Assembly (NCBI GenBank): GCA_030267565.1
Contig: BRXU01000018.1
Span: 1,240,001 to 1,304,000, forward strand
DNA length: 64,000 nt
Direction: 5' to 3'
Origin: Pleodorina starrii
Taxonomy: Eukaryota; Chlorophyta; Chlorophyceae; Chlamydomonadales; Volvocaceae
Below, in pieces: positions 42,501 through 53,684 of this stretch. The position numbers and the translations under genes are program-made. Within the stretch, counting starts at the first letter, position 1, and every line of letters starts with the position of its first letter. The notes below the pieces were generated by a model. The model made no database searches and was not told where the DNA came from. It saw only the letters and a list, made by a program, of their open reading frames with translations.

Positions 42501-45500
42501 CACGCAGCCGGGCGCATTCGACAACACACGCCCGTCGATCCGTTCCGTACTGTATGACATGCGCGCCGCGCGCGGGGCCACGCGGCCTGGAAACAGAAAC
42601 GTGTCAGCGGGCAACGCGGCACCGTCCAAACCGAAAGTGGCACGCAGCCGGTCGCATTCGACAACATACGCCCGTCGATCCGTTCCGTACTGTATTACAT
42701 GCGCGCCGCGCGCGGGGCCACGCGGCCTGGAAACAGAAACGTGTCAGCGGGCAACGCGGCACCGTCCAAACCATAAGTGGCACGCAGCCGGGCGCATTCG
42801 ACAACACACGCCCGTCGATCCGTTCCGTACTGTATGACATGCTCGCCGCGCGAGGGGCCACGCGGCCTGGAAACAGAAACGTGTCAGCGGGCAATGCAGC
42901 ACCGTCCAAACCGAAAGTGGCACACAGCCGGTCGCATTCGACAACACACGCCCGTCGATCCGTTCCGTACTGTACTACATGTGCTCCGCGCGAGGGGCCG
43001 CGCGGCCTGGAAACAGAAACGTGTCAGCGGGCAACGCGGCACCGTCCAAACCGAAAGTGGCACGCAGCCGGTCGCATTCGACAACACACGCCCGTCGATC
43101 CGTTCCGTACTGTACTACATGTGCGCCGCGCGAGGGGCCGCGCGGCCTGGAAACAGAAACGTGTCAGCGGGCAACGCGGCACCGTCCAAACCATAAGTGG
43201 CACGCAGCCGGGCGCATTCGACAACACACGCCCGTCGATCCGTTCCGTACTGTACTACATGTGCGCCACGCGAGGGGCCACGCGGCCTGGAAACAGAAAC
43301 GTGTCAGCGGGCAATGCAGCACCGTCCAAACCGAAAGTGGCACGCAGCCGGGCGCATTCAACAACACACGCCCGTCGATCCGTTCCGTACTGTACTACAT
43401 GTGCGCCGCGCGAGGGGCCGCGCGGCCTGGAAACAGAAACGTGTCAGCGGGCAACGCGGCACCGTCCAAACCATAAGTGGCACGCAGCCGGGCGCATTCG
43501 ACAACACACGCCCGTCGATCCGTTCCGTACTGTACTACATGTGCGCCACGCGAGGGGCCGCGTGGCCTGGAAACAGAAACGTGTCAGCGGGCAATGCAGC
43601 ACCGTCCAAACCGAAAGTGGCACGCAGCCGGTCGCATTCGACAACACACGCCCGTCGATCCGTTCCGTACTGTACTACATGTGCACCGCGCGAGGGGCCG
43701 CGCGGCCTGGAAACAGAAACGTGTCAGCGGGCAACACGGCACCGTCCAAACCATAAGTGGCACGCAGCCGGGCGCATTCGACAACACACGCCCGTCGATC
43801 CGTTCCGTACTGTATGACATGCTCGCCGCGCGAGGGGCCACGCGGCCTGGAAACAGAAACGTGTCAGCGGGCAATGCAGCACCGTCCAAACCGAATGTGG
43901 CACGCAGCCGGTCGCATTCGACAACATACGCCCGTCGATCCGTTCCGTACTGTACTACATGCACGCCGCGCGAGGGGCCGCGCGGCCTGGAAACAGAAAC
44001 GTGTCAGCGGGCAACGCGGCACCGTCCAAACCATAAGTGGCACGCAGCCGGACGCATTCAACAACACACGCCCGTCGATCCGTTCCGTACTGTACTACAT
44101 GTGCGCCACGCGAGGGGCCACGCGGCCTGGAAACAGAAACGTGTCAGCGGGCAATGCAGCACCGTCCAAACCGAAAGTGGCACGCAGCCGGTCGCATTCG
44201 ACAACACACGCCCGTCGATCCGTTCCGTACTGTACTACATGTGCACCGCGCGAGGGGCCGCGCGGCCTGGAAACAGAAACGTGTCAGCGGGCAACGCGGC
44301 ACCGTCCAAACCGAAAGTGGCACGCAGCCGGGCGCATTCGACAACACACGCCCGTCGATCCGTTCCGTACTGTATGACATGCTCGCCGCGCGAGGGGCCA
44401 CGCGGCCTGGAAACAGAAACGTGTCAGCGGGCAATGCAGCACCGTCCAAACCGAAAGTGGCACGCAGCCGGTCGCATTCGACAACATACGCCCGTCGATC
44501 CGTTCCGTACTGTACTACATGCTCGCCGCGCGAGGGGCCGCGCGGCCTGGAAACAGAAACGTGTCAGCGGGCAACGCGGCACCGTCCAAACCATAAGTGG
44601 CACGCAGCAGGACGCATTCGACAACACACGCCCGTCGATCCGTTCTGTACTGTACTACATGTGCGCCACGCGAGGGGCCACGCGGCCTGGAAACAGAAAC
44701 GTGTCAGCGGGCAATGCAGCACCGTCCAAACCGAAAGTGGCACGCAGCCGGTCGCATTCGACAACACACGCCCGTCGATCCGTTTCGTACTGTACTACAT
44801 GTGCACCGCGCGAGGGGCCGCGCGGCCTGGAAACAGAAACGTGTCAGCGGGCAACGCGGCACCGTCCAAACCGAAAGTGGCACGCAGCCGGGCGCATTCG
44901 ACAACACACGCCCGTCGATCCGTTCCGTACTGTATGACATGCGCGCCGCGCGCGGGGCCACGCGGCCTGGAAACAGAAACGTGTCAGCGGGCAACGCGGC
45001 ACCGTCCAAACCGAAAGTGGCACGCAGCCGGTCGCATTCGACAACATACGCCCGTCGATCCGTTCCGTACTGTATTACATGCGCGCCGCGCGCGGGGCCA
45101 CGCGGCCTGGAAACAGAAACGTGTCAGCGGGCAACGCGGCACCGTCCAAACCATAAGTGGCACGCAGCCGGGCGCATTCGACAACACACGCCCGTCGATC
45201 CGTTCCGTACTGTACTACATGTGCGCCACGCGAGGGGCCACGCGGCCTGGAAACAGAAACGTGTCAGCGGGCAATGCAGCACCGTCCAAACCGAAAGTGG
45301 CACGCAGCCTGTCGCATTCGACAACACACGCCCGTCGATCCGTTCCGTACTGTACTACATGTGCACCGCGCGAGGGGCCGCGCGGCCTGGAAACAGAAAC
45401 GTGTCAGCGGGCAACGCGGCACCGTCCAAACCATAAGTGGCACGCAGCCGGGCGCATTCGACAACACACGCCCGTCGATCCGTTCCGTACTGTATGACAT

Positions 45501-47470
45501 GCTCGCCGCGCGAGGGGCCACGCGGCCTGGAAACAGAAACGTGTCAGCGGGCAATGCAGCACCGTCCAAACCGAAAGTGGCACGCAGCCGGTCGCATTCG
45601 ACAACATACGCCCGTCGATCCGTTCCGTACTGTACTACATGCACGCCGCGCGAGGGGCCGCGCGGCCTGGAAACAGAAACGTGTCAGCGGGCAACACGGC
45701 ACCGTCCAAACCATAAGTGGCACGCAGCCGGACGCATTCAACAACACACGCCCGTCGATCCGTTCCGTACTGTACTACATGTGCGCCACGCGAGGGGCCA
45801 CGCGGCCTGGAAACAGAAACGTGTCAGCGGGCAATGCAGCACCGTCCAAACCGAAAGTGGCACGCAGCCGGTCGCATTCGACAACACACGCCCGTCGATC
45901 CGTTCCGTACTGTATGACATGCTCGCCGCGCGAGGGGCCACGCGGCCTGGAAACAGAAACGTGTCAGCGGGCAATGCAGCACCGTCCAAACCGAAAGTGG
46001 CACGCAGCCGGTCGCATTCGACAACATACGCCCGTCGATCCGTTCCGTACTGTACTACATGCTCGCCGCGCGAGGGGCCGCGCGGCCTGGAAACAGAAAC
46101 GTGTCAGCGGGCAACGCGGCACCGTCCAAACCATAAGTGGCACGCAGCCGGACGCATTCGACAACACACGCCCGTCGATCCGTTCCGTACTGTACTACAT
46201 GTGCGCCACGCGAGGGGCCACGCGGCCTGGAAACAGAAACGTGTCAGCGGGCAATGCAGCACCGTCCAAACCGAAAGTGGCACGCAGCCGGTCGCATTCG
46301 ACAACACACGCCCGTCGATCCGTTTCGTACTGTACTACATGTGCACCGCGCGAGGGGCCGCGCGGCCTGGAAACAGAAACGTGTCAGCGGGCAACGCGGC
46401 ACCGTCCAAACCGAAAGTGGCACGCAGCCGGGCGCATTCGACAACACACGCCCGTCGATCCGTTCCGTACTGTATGACATGCGCGCCGCGCGCGGGGCCA
46501 CGCGGCCTGGAAACAGAAACGTGTCAGCGGGCAACGCGGCACCGTCCAAACCGAAAGTGGCACGCAGCCGGTCGCATTCGACAACATACGCCCGTCGATC
46601 CGTTCCGTACTGTATTACATGCGCGCCGCGCGCGGGGCCACGCGGCCTGGAAACAGAAACGTGTCAGCGGGCAACGCGGCACCGTCCAAACCATAAGTGG
46701 CACGCAGCCGGGCGCATTCGACAACACACGCCCGTCGATCCGTTCCGTACTGTACTACATGTGCGCCACGCGAGGGGCCACGCGGCCTGGAAACAGAAAC
46801 GTGTCAGCGGGCAATGCAGCACCGTCCAAACCGAATGTGGCACGCAGCCGGTCGCATTCGACAACACACGCCCGTCGATCCGTTCCGTACTGTACTACAT
46901 GTGCACCGCGCGAGGGGCCGCGCGGCCTGGAAACAGAAACGTGTCAGCGGGCAACGCGGCACCGTCCAAACCGAAAGTGGCACGCAGCCGGGCGCATTCG
47001 ACAACACACGCCCGTCGATCCGTTCCGTACTGTACTACATGTGCGCCACGCGAGGGGCCGCGCGGCCTGGAAACAGAAACGTGTCAGCGGGCAACGCGGC
47101 ACCGTCCAAAGCGAAAGTGGCACGCAGCCGGGCGCATTCGACAACACACGCCCGTCGATCCGTTCCGTACTGTAGTACATGCGCGCCGCACGAGGGGCCG
47201 CGCGGCCTGGAAACAGAAACGTGTCAGCGGGCAACGCGGCACCGTCCAAACCGAAAGTGGCACGCAGCCGGTCGCATTCGACAACACACGCCCGTCGATC
47301 CGTTCCGTACTGTACTACATGTGCGCCACGCGAGGGGCCGCGCGGCCTGGAAACAGAAACGTGTCAGCGGGCAACGCGGCACCGTCCAAAGTGAAAGTGG
47401 CACGCAGCCGGTCGCATTCGACAACACACGCCCGTCGATCCGTTCCGTACTGTACTACATGCGCGCCGCA
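39541..47470. repeat. Satellite array, 140-bp unit, about 56 copies
   Basis: The unit begins at GCATTCGACAACACACGCCC and contains GTGTCAGCGGGCAA and CAGCCGGGC or CAGCCGGTC. Variants fall into classes such as ACCGAAAGT or ACCATAAGT, and GGCAACGCGGC or GGCAATGCAGC. Two units (near 40561 and 42394) carry the same 13-base insertion, 1833 bp apart, which equals 13 units plus 13 bases. Flanking unit variants repeat at the same offset, so two tandem higher-order blocks of 1833 bp cover about 39.6-43.2 kb. The later part repeats with periods of four and eight units (560 and 1120 bp). Because 140 is not a multiple of 3, long frames through the array cycle through all three frames. Confidence 0.95.
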
Positions 47471-48740
47471 CGTGTGCAGCACCGCCTGCCACGCCGGGGC
47501 CCAGCCCGCCTGGCCCTGCCCGCCGCCGCCGCCCCGGACCCCGTTGGGGCTTCTGGGAGCACCACCGTAGAGGCCCGCCTCTCCACCGCGGGCACTCGGG
47601 GCCTCGCCCCGGTGGCTCCCGCCGCCGCCATTACCGCCCACGTGGCCGCTGCCGCTACCCCCGATGCCCTCCCTGCGGGCGGCCTTGAACTCCTCCTGCA
47701 ACACCGTGTTCCGGATGGCCTCCGCCATGAGCGGCACATGGGTGGGCCCATCGTGCTTGGGCTGGGCGTGCAGCAGCGCCCCCAAATGCTTCCGGACCTG
47801 CAGTTTTACTGCCTGGGCCGCCAGCTGGGCGGCGTTGCCCCTTATCCCCCCCGGCGGCGCTCGAAAGTCGTGCAGGGCGGGGAGGCTCTCCAGGTCGCGA
47901 GCCGGCAGCCCCTGGCGCCCTGGGCATCGACGTACTGGACCCCGAACATCACGTTGCCCCTCCGCAGCCGGCCGTCCGGGTAGCAATGCCCGGCCAGCCC
48001 GCGGTCCCAGGCCGCGGACGCGCCAAACGTCCAAGGGTTGCCGCCCAGCGGGGGCGTCCAGCCCGTCGGTCCTGTGCTGCGCCCCACGGCGGCCGTTGCC
48101 GCGGCGTGCAGGGCCTCCAGCGTCGGGCCGCCGCTCGGCCATACGCCCGCTGTCCCTGTGAATGCCGGTGCCGCTGGGGTCCCCCGGCCGCCGCCATCCC
48201 GGCACGCTCGAGGTCACGGCCGCTCTCGGGCAGGTTTCCGGAGGGGTTGCCTGACCAGTCCGCCCCGGTGGCGTACACCGAGGGAGCGTCTACCCGACCT
48301 GCCGCCGGGGCCGGGGCCCCACCTAGCATGGCCGCCAGCGCTGCTGCTGCCGTGGGGACGGCCCCAATCCACCCCGCGGCCGTGCCAGCCCCCGGCGCGC
48401 CTGGTCCCAGCTGCGCCGCGGGCAGCGGCGGTGGGGGAACCGGGACCGGCCACGGGGCGTTCGACCCGCACTGGGCAATGAGCTGTGCGAGCGGCCCCAT
48501 GAGGGCCAACGGCCCTTCTTTGCGGCATACGGCTCGGTGCGGCGGCCCGCATCTGTAGCCGGAACCGCTCATTCGAGTGGCTATGCAGACGGGGACAAGC
48601 AGCCCTACCGCGGCATACAGCAAGACGCTCCACCCGACCCAACCCAAACCCCCGTCCAGCCTTATGTGCGACAATGAAGCCCCGCCGTCAGCGGTCGGAA
48701 GCTTGAAATCCTGGACATGGAGATCCTTGTTGACAAACAC
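47315..48740 (-). pseudogene. Membrane-anchored-protein-like frame with two frame breaks, ending inside the satellite
   Basis: Reading leftward from 48740, one frame gives a membrane segment (GWSVLLYAAVGLLVPVCIATRM) and then an Ala/Pro-rich region to near LPESGRDLERAG (about 48225). The sensible sequence then passes to another frame (TPLGGNPWTFGASAAWDRG-like, about 48175-47925). After about 47920 it passes to a third (ARDLESLPALHDFRAPPGG, QAVKLQVRKHLGALLH, NTVLQEEFKAARREG). The last frame goes through a Gly-rich tract and enters the satellite, which supplies the final 55 or so residues before a stop at 47315. An upstream exon is likely because no ATG precedes the membrane segment. I do not recognise the family. 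It is either a decayed gene or a gene with base-calling errors in GC-rich DNA. Confidence 0.45.
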
Positions 48741-48759
48741 CGGACAGGCTGCTGAAGCT

Positions 48760-49339
48760 CAACCCACCTAGCCCTGCCCGGCTACGGGCAATGGCGATGA
48801 GAGTAAGCCAGAGACGCTGTTACGGTACTGTTACCTTACCGAGGAGGTTGACGGTGCACGGCCGTGCAGCCGCCGGACCAACCCAAACCAACAAGTTCAC
48901 GAGACAGCACTGCAACGGACTGCACACCCGCCCGAGGAAGGGAAAGGGGGTGCTGTTGGACGCTTCGGGCGCGACAGCGCTGCACAACTAACCCGCACAC
49001 CTGGGGCATTGGGCCGCCGCTATCCGGCTTGCGATGCGCCAGGTTGGGGGCCAGGGGGTTATGCCAGCAGCGGTCGGCACGCGCGGTCGGACACCGGCAC
49101 GCGCGGTCGGACTCAATTGCAGTGGCCCCCTCTCAGCTGTGAGATATGTGTAAACTCCAGCTTATACATGATGGAGGGCGAGGCGTCCGCAGGGGCGTTT
49201 GCGAACCCGTCGCGCCTTTGCAGCACAGTGCCCGGCCTGCTCCTTGCAATAGCCCGTGCAAGCAGATAGAAGAGGACGTTTACCCTGCATGCGTCCTTCT
49301 ACATTTGCGCTATTCCCGCGGCAAGCTGCACAACCATTT
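48760..49339. other. No gene recognised; possible 5' exon of the leftward frame
   Basis: A donor-like CGGTAAGG on the minus strand at about 48836-48843 and an acceptor-like CTTCAG near 48760 could join an upstream exon to the membrane-protein-like frame. The motif GCACGCGCGGTCGGAC is repeated twice at about 49077-49111. Otherwise nothing is seen. Confidence 0.35.
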
Positions 49340-49740
49340 CCGCGAAGTCGCTTCCGCAGCTGCTGCAGTACTCGCCAATACAGTTAATACTGTTCATATT
49401 GATAACCTAGACATCGTCCTTCAAAACTCGTGACCTTCACTATGAACGCTGGAGGAGGGCAACCATGGTTGCCCTTCAGACCGACTAAGGTTAGGACACT
49501 TTCAATCAGCCAAGCTGGAGTATTTATATGCACTACTTAGTATAAGTACAAAATGCAACAAGACAACACCAAAAATACTGTGACCGGACGGGTGACCAAG
49601 GCATGTGAACGGATTTGACTTGGGAGGTCTGCTTTTCTGCGGCTATTGATTTTATATTGCTTAATAAGCATAAATAATTATTTCCAAACACGTTTTGGCG
49701 TTGAACATGCTAGGGCGGTTGGACCTTAAGGGCACACCGT
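49340..49740 (+). repeat. Dispersed repeat Y, right copy
   Basis: This is the partner of 38755-39050, carrying the same GGGCAACCATGGTTGCCC palindrome (49457-49474) and the same order of blocks. An extra AT-rich piece (about 49615-49705) lies before the shared CATGCTAGGGCGGTTGGACC. Confidence 0.7.
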
Positions 49741-50353
49741 AAGGCCATATTTTGCCCTTAAGGGCGGTTTGACTGCTATAGGGATTGGCAATGGATAGAT
49801 GTGGATTCGAATCCCACCGTTGACCCCCTGGCAGTTGGCCAGGGTGTAGAAGGTTGGATGGCAGCTTACCAACCGGTGTCGTTGGCGGGGGCAGTTGACG
49901 AAGACGGTAGATGTAGTTAGTCGGAGCTACTGGGCGGGACCGTACCCCTGGGAGGAGGAAGCCTACCACTCAAGACGAAGGCGGTAGCTACGAGCATCAA
50001 GGTTCCCGAGGTGGAGCTCCGGAGCTGGAGATGGAGTCGAAGGCCAAGTTCGAAGAATGAGCGGGCAATTCCCAGGCTACCCGGTAGTCGGTACTAGCGA
50101 GGTGGCTGCTGAGGTGTGATCAGGAGGGCCAGGCTCCGGCTAGTAGCACTAACTGGCCGTGTTCCCCAGCGATAATGGGGCGAGGAGAACGACTGCGATA
50201 GTGTCGTGGATCGTCGTACAGGTGTCGTGCGGATTGGACCACAACTGGTGGCGGCTGGTCGGCTCGCTATATAAAGCAAATGCCAGAGTCCCGGCGGCAG
50301 GCCCCCGTCCCCTTAAACCACGCCAGAGCGTGCTCGGTGTAACAATAATAACA
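49741..50353. other. SINE-like remnant and unassigned repeat-like sequence
   Basis: On the minus strand 49830-49745 reads GGGATTCGAATCC, then CCAATCCCTATAGCAGTCAAA and CCCTTAAGGGC, which matches the tail of the tRNA-like sequence at 37.7 kb. The rest to 50353 has no frame of interest and ends in AACAATAATAACAGG, a short triplet tail like that of a retroelement. Confidence 0.4.
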
Positions 50354-51086
50354 GGAGGCAATGCACGTGCTAGATGGCGCCGGGCTGGACTTGCCCTCGC
50401 TGCTGCACGGTGGCCCACGAATGTCAGACACAGAGTTTGAGGAGAAGCAGCGTCAGCTAAGCCCCGAACAGCGCATCATGTTTGACACTGTATGTGCTGG
50501 AACTAACACATCATGGACGGCCGTAAAGACTGTCCGCAGCTCCTGGAGTTCATGATGGGTGATGGGGTGGGGGAGGTTGGGCAAGTCATACCTCATCGCT
50601 CTATCTCACGACAGAGATGATCCGGTGCAGGCACCTGCACATACATGCAGCGGCCAGTCATCCTGACTGCACCCACCGGTGTGGTCACCTTTTAACATCC
50701 GTGGCTCCACCATCCACTGGGAGACTCAGTGCACTGTGGATGGTGGGCCCACTGATGTTGGAGGCGGCCACACCGGTGGGTGCAGTCAGGATGACTGGCC
50801 TCTGCACTGGCAGATATATACGTGCCTGCACCAGACCACCTCAGTCTCTTGAGTGCTGAGGAAGGACTTGCCCAACCCCACCACCACCCATCATGAACTC
50901 CAGAAGCTGCGGGCAGTCTTCACAGCCGTCTATGATGTATTCCAGCAAAGTGTCAAACATGATGTGCTGCTCGGGGGTAAGCTGCCGCTGCTTGTCCGCA
51001 AACTTCGTGTCTGTCATTCGTGGGCCGCCGTGCAGTGTGGACAAATCCAGCCCGGCACCACCTAGCATGTGCGTGCATTGCCTCCT
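50354..51086. mobile_element. Foldback element with a PIF1-type helicase fragment in each arm
   Basis: Arms 50354-50722 and 50735-51086 are inverted copies with moderate divergence. Outer arms encode, in opposite directions, the related peptides GAGLDL..LHGGPRM.DT.F..KQRQL.PEQ.IMFDT. Further inward, another frame encodes GKSYLIAL (left, near 50577) or GKSFL (right), preceded by GGGG. The sequence LxPEQxxxFDxV, a gap, then GGxGxGKSxL is the start of a PIF1/Helitron-type helicase (Walker A). Both copies are broken by indels. Inner arms share GGCCAGTCATCCTGACTGCA and its complement. Confidence 0.6.
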
Positions 51087-51102
51087 CCTCCATGGCATTC
51101 CC

Positions 51103-52400
51103 CTAGGGCCGTGCACACACGGGGACACATGCAAACCACCGGCAGGATAGCACCCCTCCCTTGCTCGCATACATCAGGAATGAACCCCACCGGGCTGAGG
51201 TGGGCCGCCGCCACCCACACTTGTCTAAAATGTCTTTGCGCCACACGTACATACATGGTCTGTCCCACTATCCTATGCTTCACAGCAAAACAGCTTCACA
51301 GCATAACATGAAACCGAGCCTTGCCGGCCCCTTTAGTTGGCTTCTGCCAAGGGTTTTAGCTCGTCACCAAGGCCTCACTCACCATTAGGTGGTGTAGATA
51401 TCGGTGTAGACATCGGCGGCGGTGTACGGGTTGCTGGTCAGCTGGCTGCTGTGCGCGCTCATGAACCTTGCGAGCTTTCGCAGCGAGCGGTTCAGCAACT
51501 ATCCCAATCTGCTGAAAGGCCAGAGTCTCCTCCTGCTGCGTGGCTGCTGGTTCAGCTCACACCTGCGCGATGCGACACGACGAAAGGCAGTACCCAGCGT
51601 TGTTAGGTTAGGATGAGATCATTATAAGGCTATGTAATTGGGTCCAAGGAGCGAGCGGGCTCAGGCATTTGTGACCGCCAGATGGTGACCGCCTTAGCCA
51701 AGGCTTTGCACTTTATTAGTGAGGCTCCCTTGGAAAGAGCGAGCGAGCCGCGCTGCTCGCGGTTCACATTATTTACTGGATCATTATCGACAAGTATACC
51801 ATGTGTCGGCTTATTATTTGGCACCACCTTGCCCCGACGTGAGATCGGCGGACGCGAAATGGCGAAGGAACCAGCAGCCCAAGCCGAACCCGCAAAGCAA
51901 GTTTCAAAAGAACAAATTACCATTCTATGAGAATAAAGCAAGAGGGATTCTCTCCGAGACGACACTTACCCTATTGCACCGGCAGCATGATCTAAGCCGG
52001 CATCGCCAGCAGGCAAAGGACGGCACTCGCCCAGACGCCTGCAAACAAACAGGCCAAAATATACGTGTCAGCATTTTATTCATGTCACAGCTCGCAGCAG
52101 TAGGCGGTCAGAACGCCGCGGAGCAGCGAAGAGAGCGGAGGCCTCACCCAGCGGAAACAGTGCCCCGGCCGGAATCAGAACCAGCGCAGCGCAGAATATT
52201 GAAGGCCATCTTCTGGTCGGCTTAAAGTAGAAGATCAAGTTCGTGAAATGTTTTTGTGTCGGAAAAGTTGAGGCCCCCAGGGAGGCGTTGTTATTTCGGA
52301 TTAAAACGAAGTCAAGAGTGTGGATACGAGGCAGGAGATGATGACTGAGTAGCAGGGTCAGGGTGTCAGTCTGGCTCCGCTCCGCTTGAGGACTGAGAAT
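51103..52400 (+). repeat. Shortened copy of the kinase-containing repeat region
   Basis: It corresponds block by block to 12386-12617, about 13525-13545 and 14640-15600, in the same order and orientation. It keeps the kinase upstream region and about the first 25 codons' worth of sequence (with changes), but not the kinase domain. No intact frame remains. Confidence 0.7.
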
Positions 52401-53684
52401 GGACCGCGGCGATATGCCCAACAGCGGAAGTAAGCTTCGCATAGTCGCATTGCGATGCGTAGCAATTCCTGGGGGTAACGATGCCAGCATACTCGGCCTT
52501 ATACGGTAACGAGGCCGCCATAAGGCCCCGCCTCCGAAACGGAACGGCAGCGCCACCTGAAGTTTCGGAACGGGCGCCCCCTGGAGTCATTCCTTTGAAA
52601 GCTCCAACGTAGTCGTTGCAAAGCTAAAGTCAGGCCGCTCGTTAAGGTGGGACAGCACGGCTTCTGACGCCCGCGGCTGTGTCCACCCGCGTGCGTTTTC
52701 GACACCAACTGCCATGCCTCGCCATGCCAACAGTCTCAGCTGACACTGCCCGACGCTGGTTCCTCAGCAATGCTGGTTTACCCTGACATCATCATCAGTG
52801 CAGCACAGAGAGCTGGAAATCTATCCTTTGGTCGGTTTGTACCAGACGATTGAGCTGCAGACGATTGAGCTGGTAACACGCTTGCATCGAAAGGTGTCGA
52901 GGGTTCCTAGGAAGCTGATGTTTGAGCTGAAGCTCATGTACAAGGACATGCATGAACGGGATTGGATCGCTGAGTCGCAGAGTCAGAGCGTAAGTCCAGC
53001 TCCGCGTGAGGAACTACATGTCGCCTCGCTCGGGCTTTTCGGGGGCGCCAGGCCTGCATTCGGAAATCGGAATGCCTTGACGGACGGCATACGATGTACG
53101 TCGTACAAAGGGCGTACGGCGTATGGCTCAGCGTGTCTATCTGCGCCTGTCTATGCTTAGCCATTGCTGATTGAGAAAAATAGGCGGAAGGCGGTGCGCA
53201 GGGCCTGAAAACGGGAGTACCAGGTCGGCGGAGGACGGGTCTGCGGCTTGTGCCCCCGATTGGGGTCGATTACCCGGGGCTTCCGGAGCCCACTGCGACC
53301 CCTGCGACCAAGAAAAGAACTCCATCTCATCACGCACCACCGCAGCCTTGCGAAAGGCCATCCACACGATTCGATCCGAGTTGATATATCCCGCCGTTCG
53401 TCCAACCCCCTGCACTTCGGCCTCCAACCCCATTACTCCTCCCCGCCCGCGGTTTCGGAGCTGCCAGGGCCGCGCTGCAGCAGTTGGGCCAGGGCCGCCA
53501 CCAGCTGCCATGCGGGGGCGCCAGGCCCGCAGTCATGATACGATATGGCGGTCACGATGTCGCAGTCATAGTGACAGTCACGGTAACATAATATTGCAGT
53601 CACGATGTACCGTAGCAAGTGATGGTGACAGTCCCGGTAACCGCCGTCACGGTCGCAGGAACGGTTGCCAGCATGGTTGCCCAG
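52401..53684. other. Intergenic / 3' flank of the tRNA methyltransferase gene
   Basis: A plus-strand frame of 120 codons at 52798-53160 lacks motifs and an ATG that I can justify. At 53540-53650 short CAGTCACGATG / ACAGTCACGGTAAC motifs recur irregularly, downstream of the methyltransferase stop codon. Nothing else is supported. Confidence 0.4.

Noticed and set aside
45157..47175. 672-residue protein encoded by the satellite
   Set aside because: The frame is a by-product of a 140-bp unit lacking stops in the variants present. Neighbouring units carry stops in the same phase and no start or homology is evident.
39541..47470. CRISPR array
   Set aside because: Units are contiguous 140-bp repeats without unique spacers, in a eukaryotic intron-rich context; this is a satellite.
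52798..53160. 120-codon plus-strand frame between the repeat and the methyltransferase gene
   Set aside because: It has no recognisable motif and no convincing start; kept as unassigned sequence.
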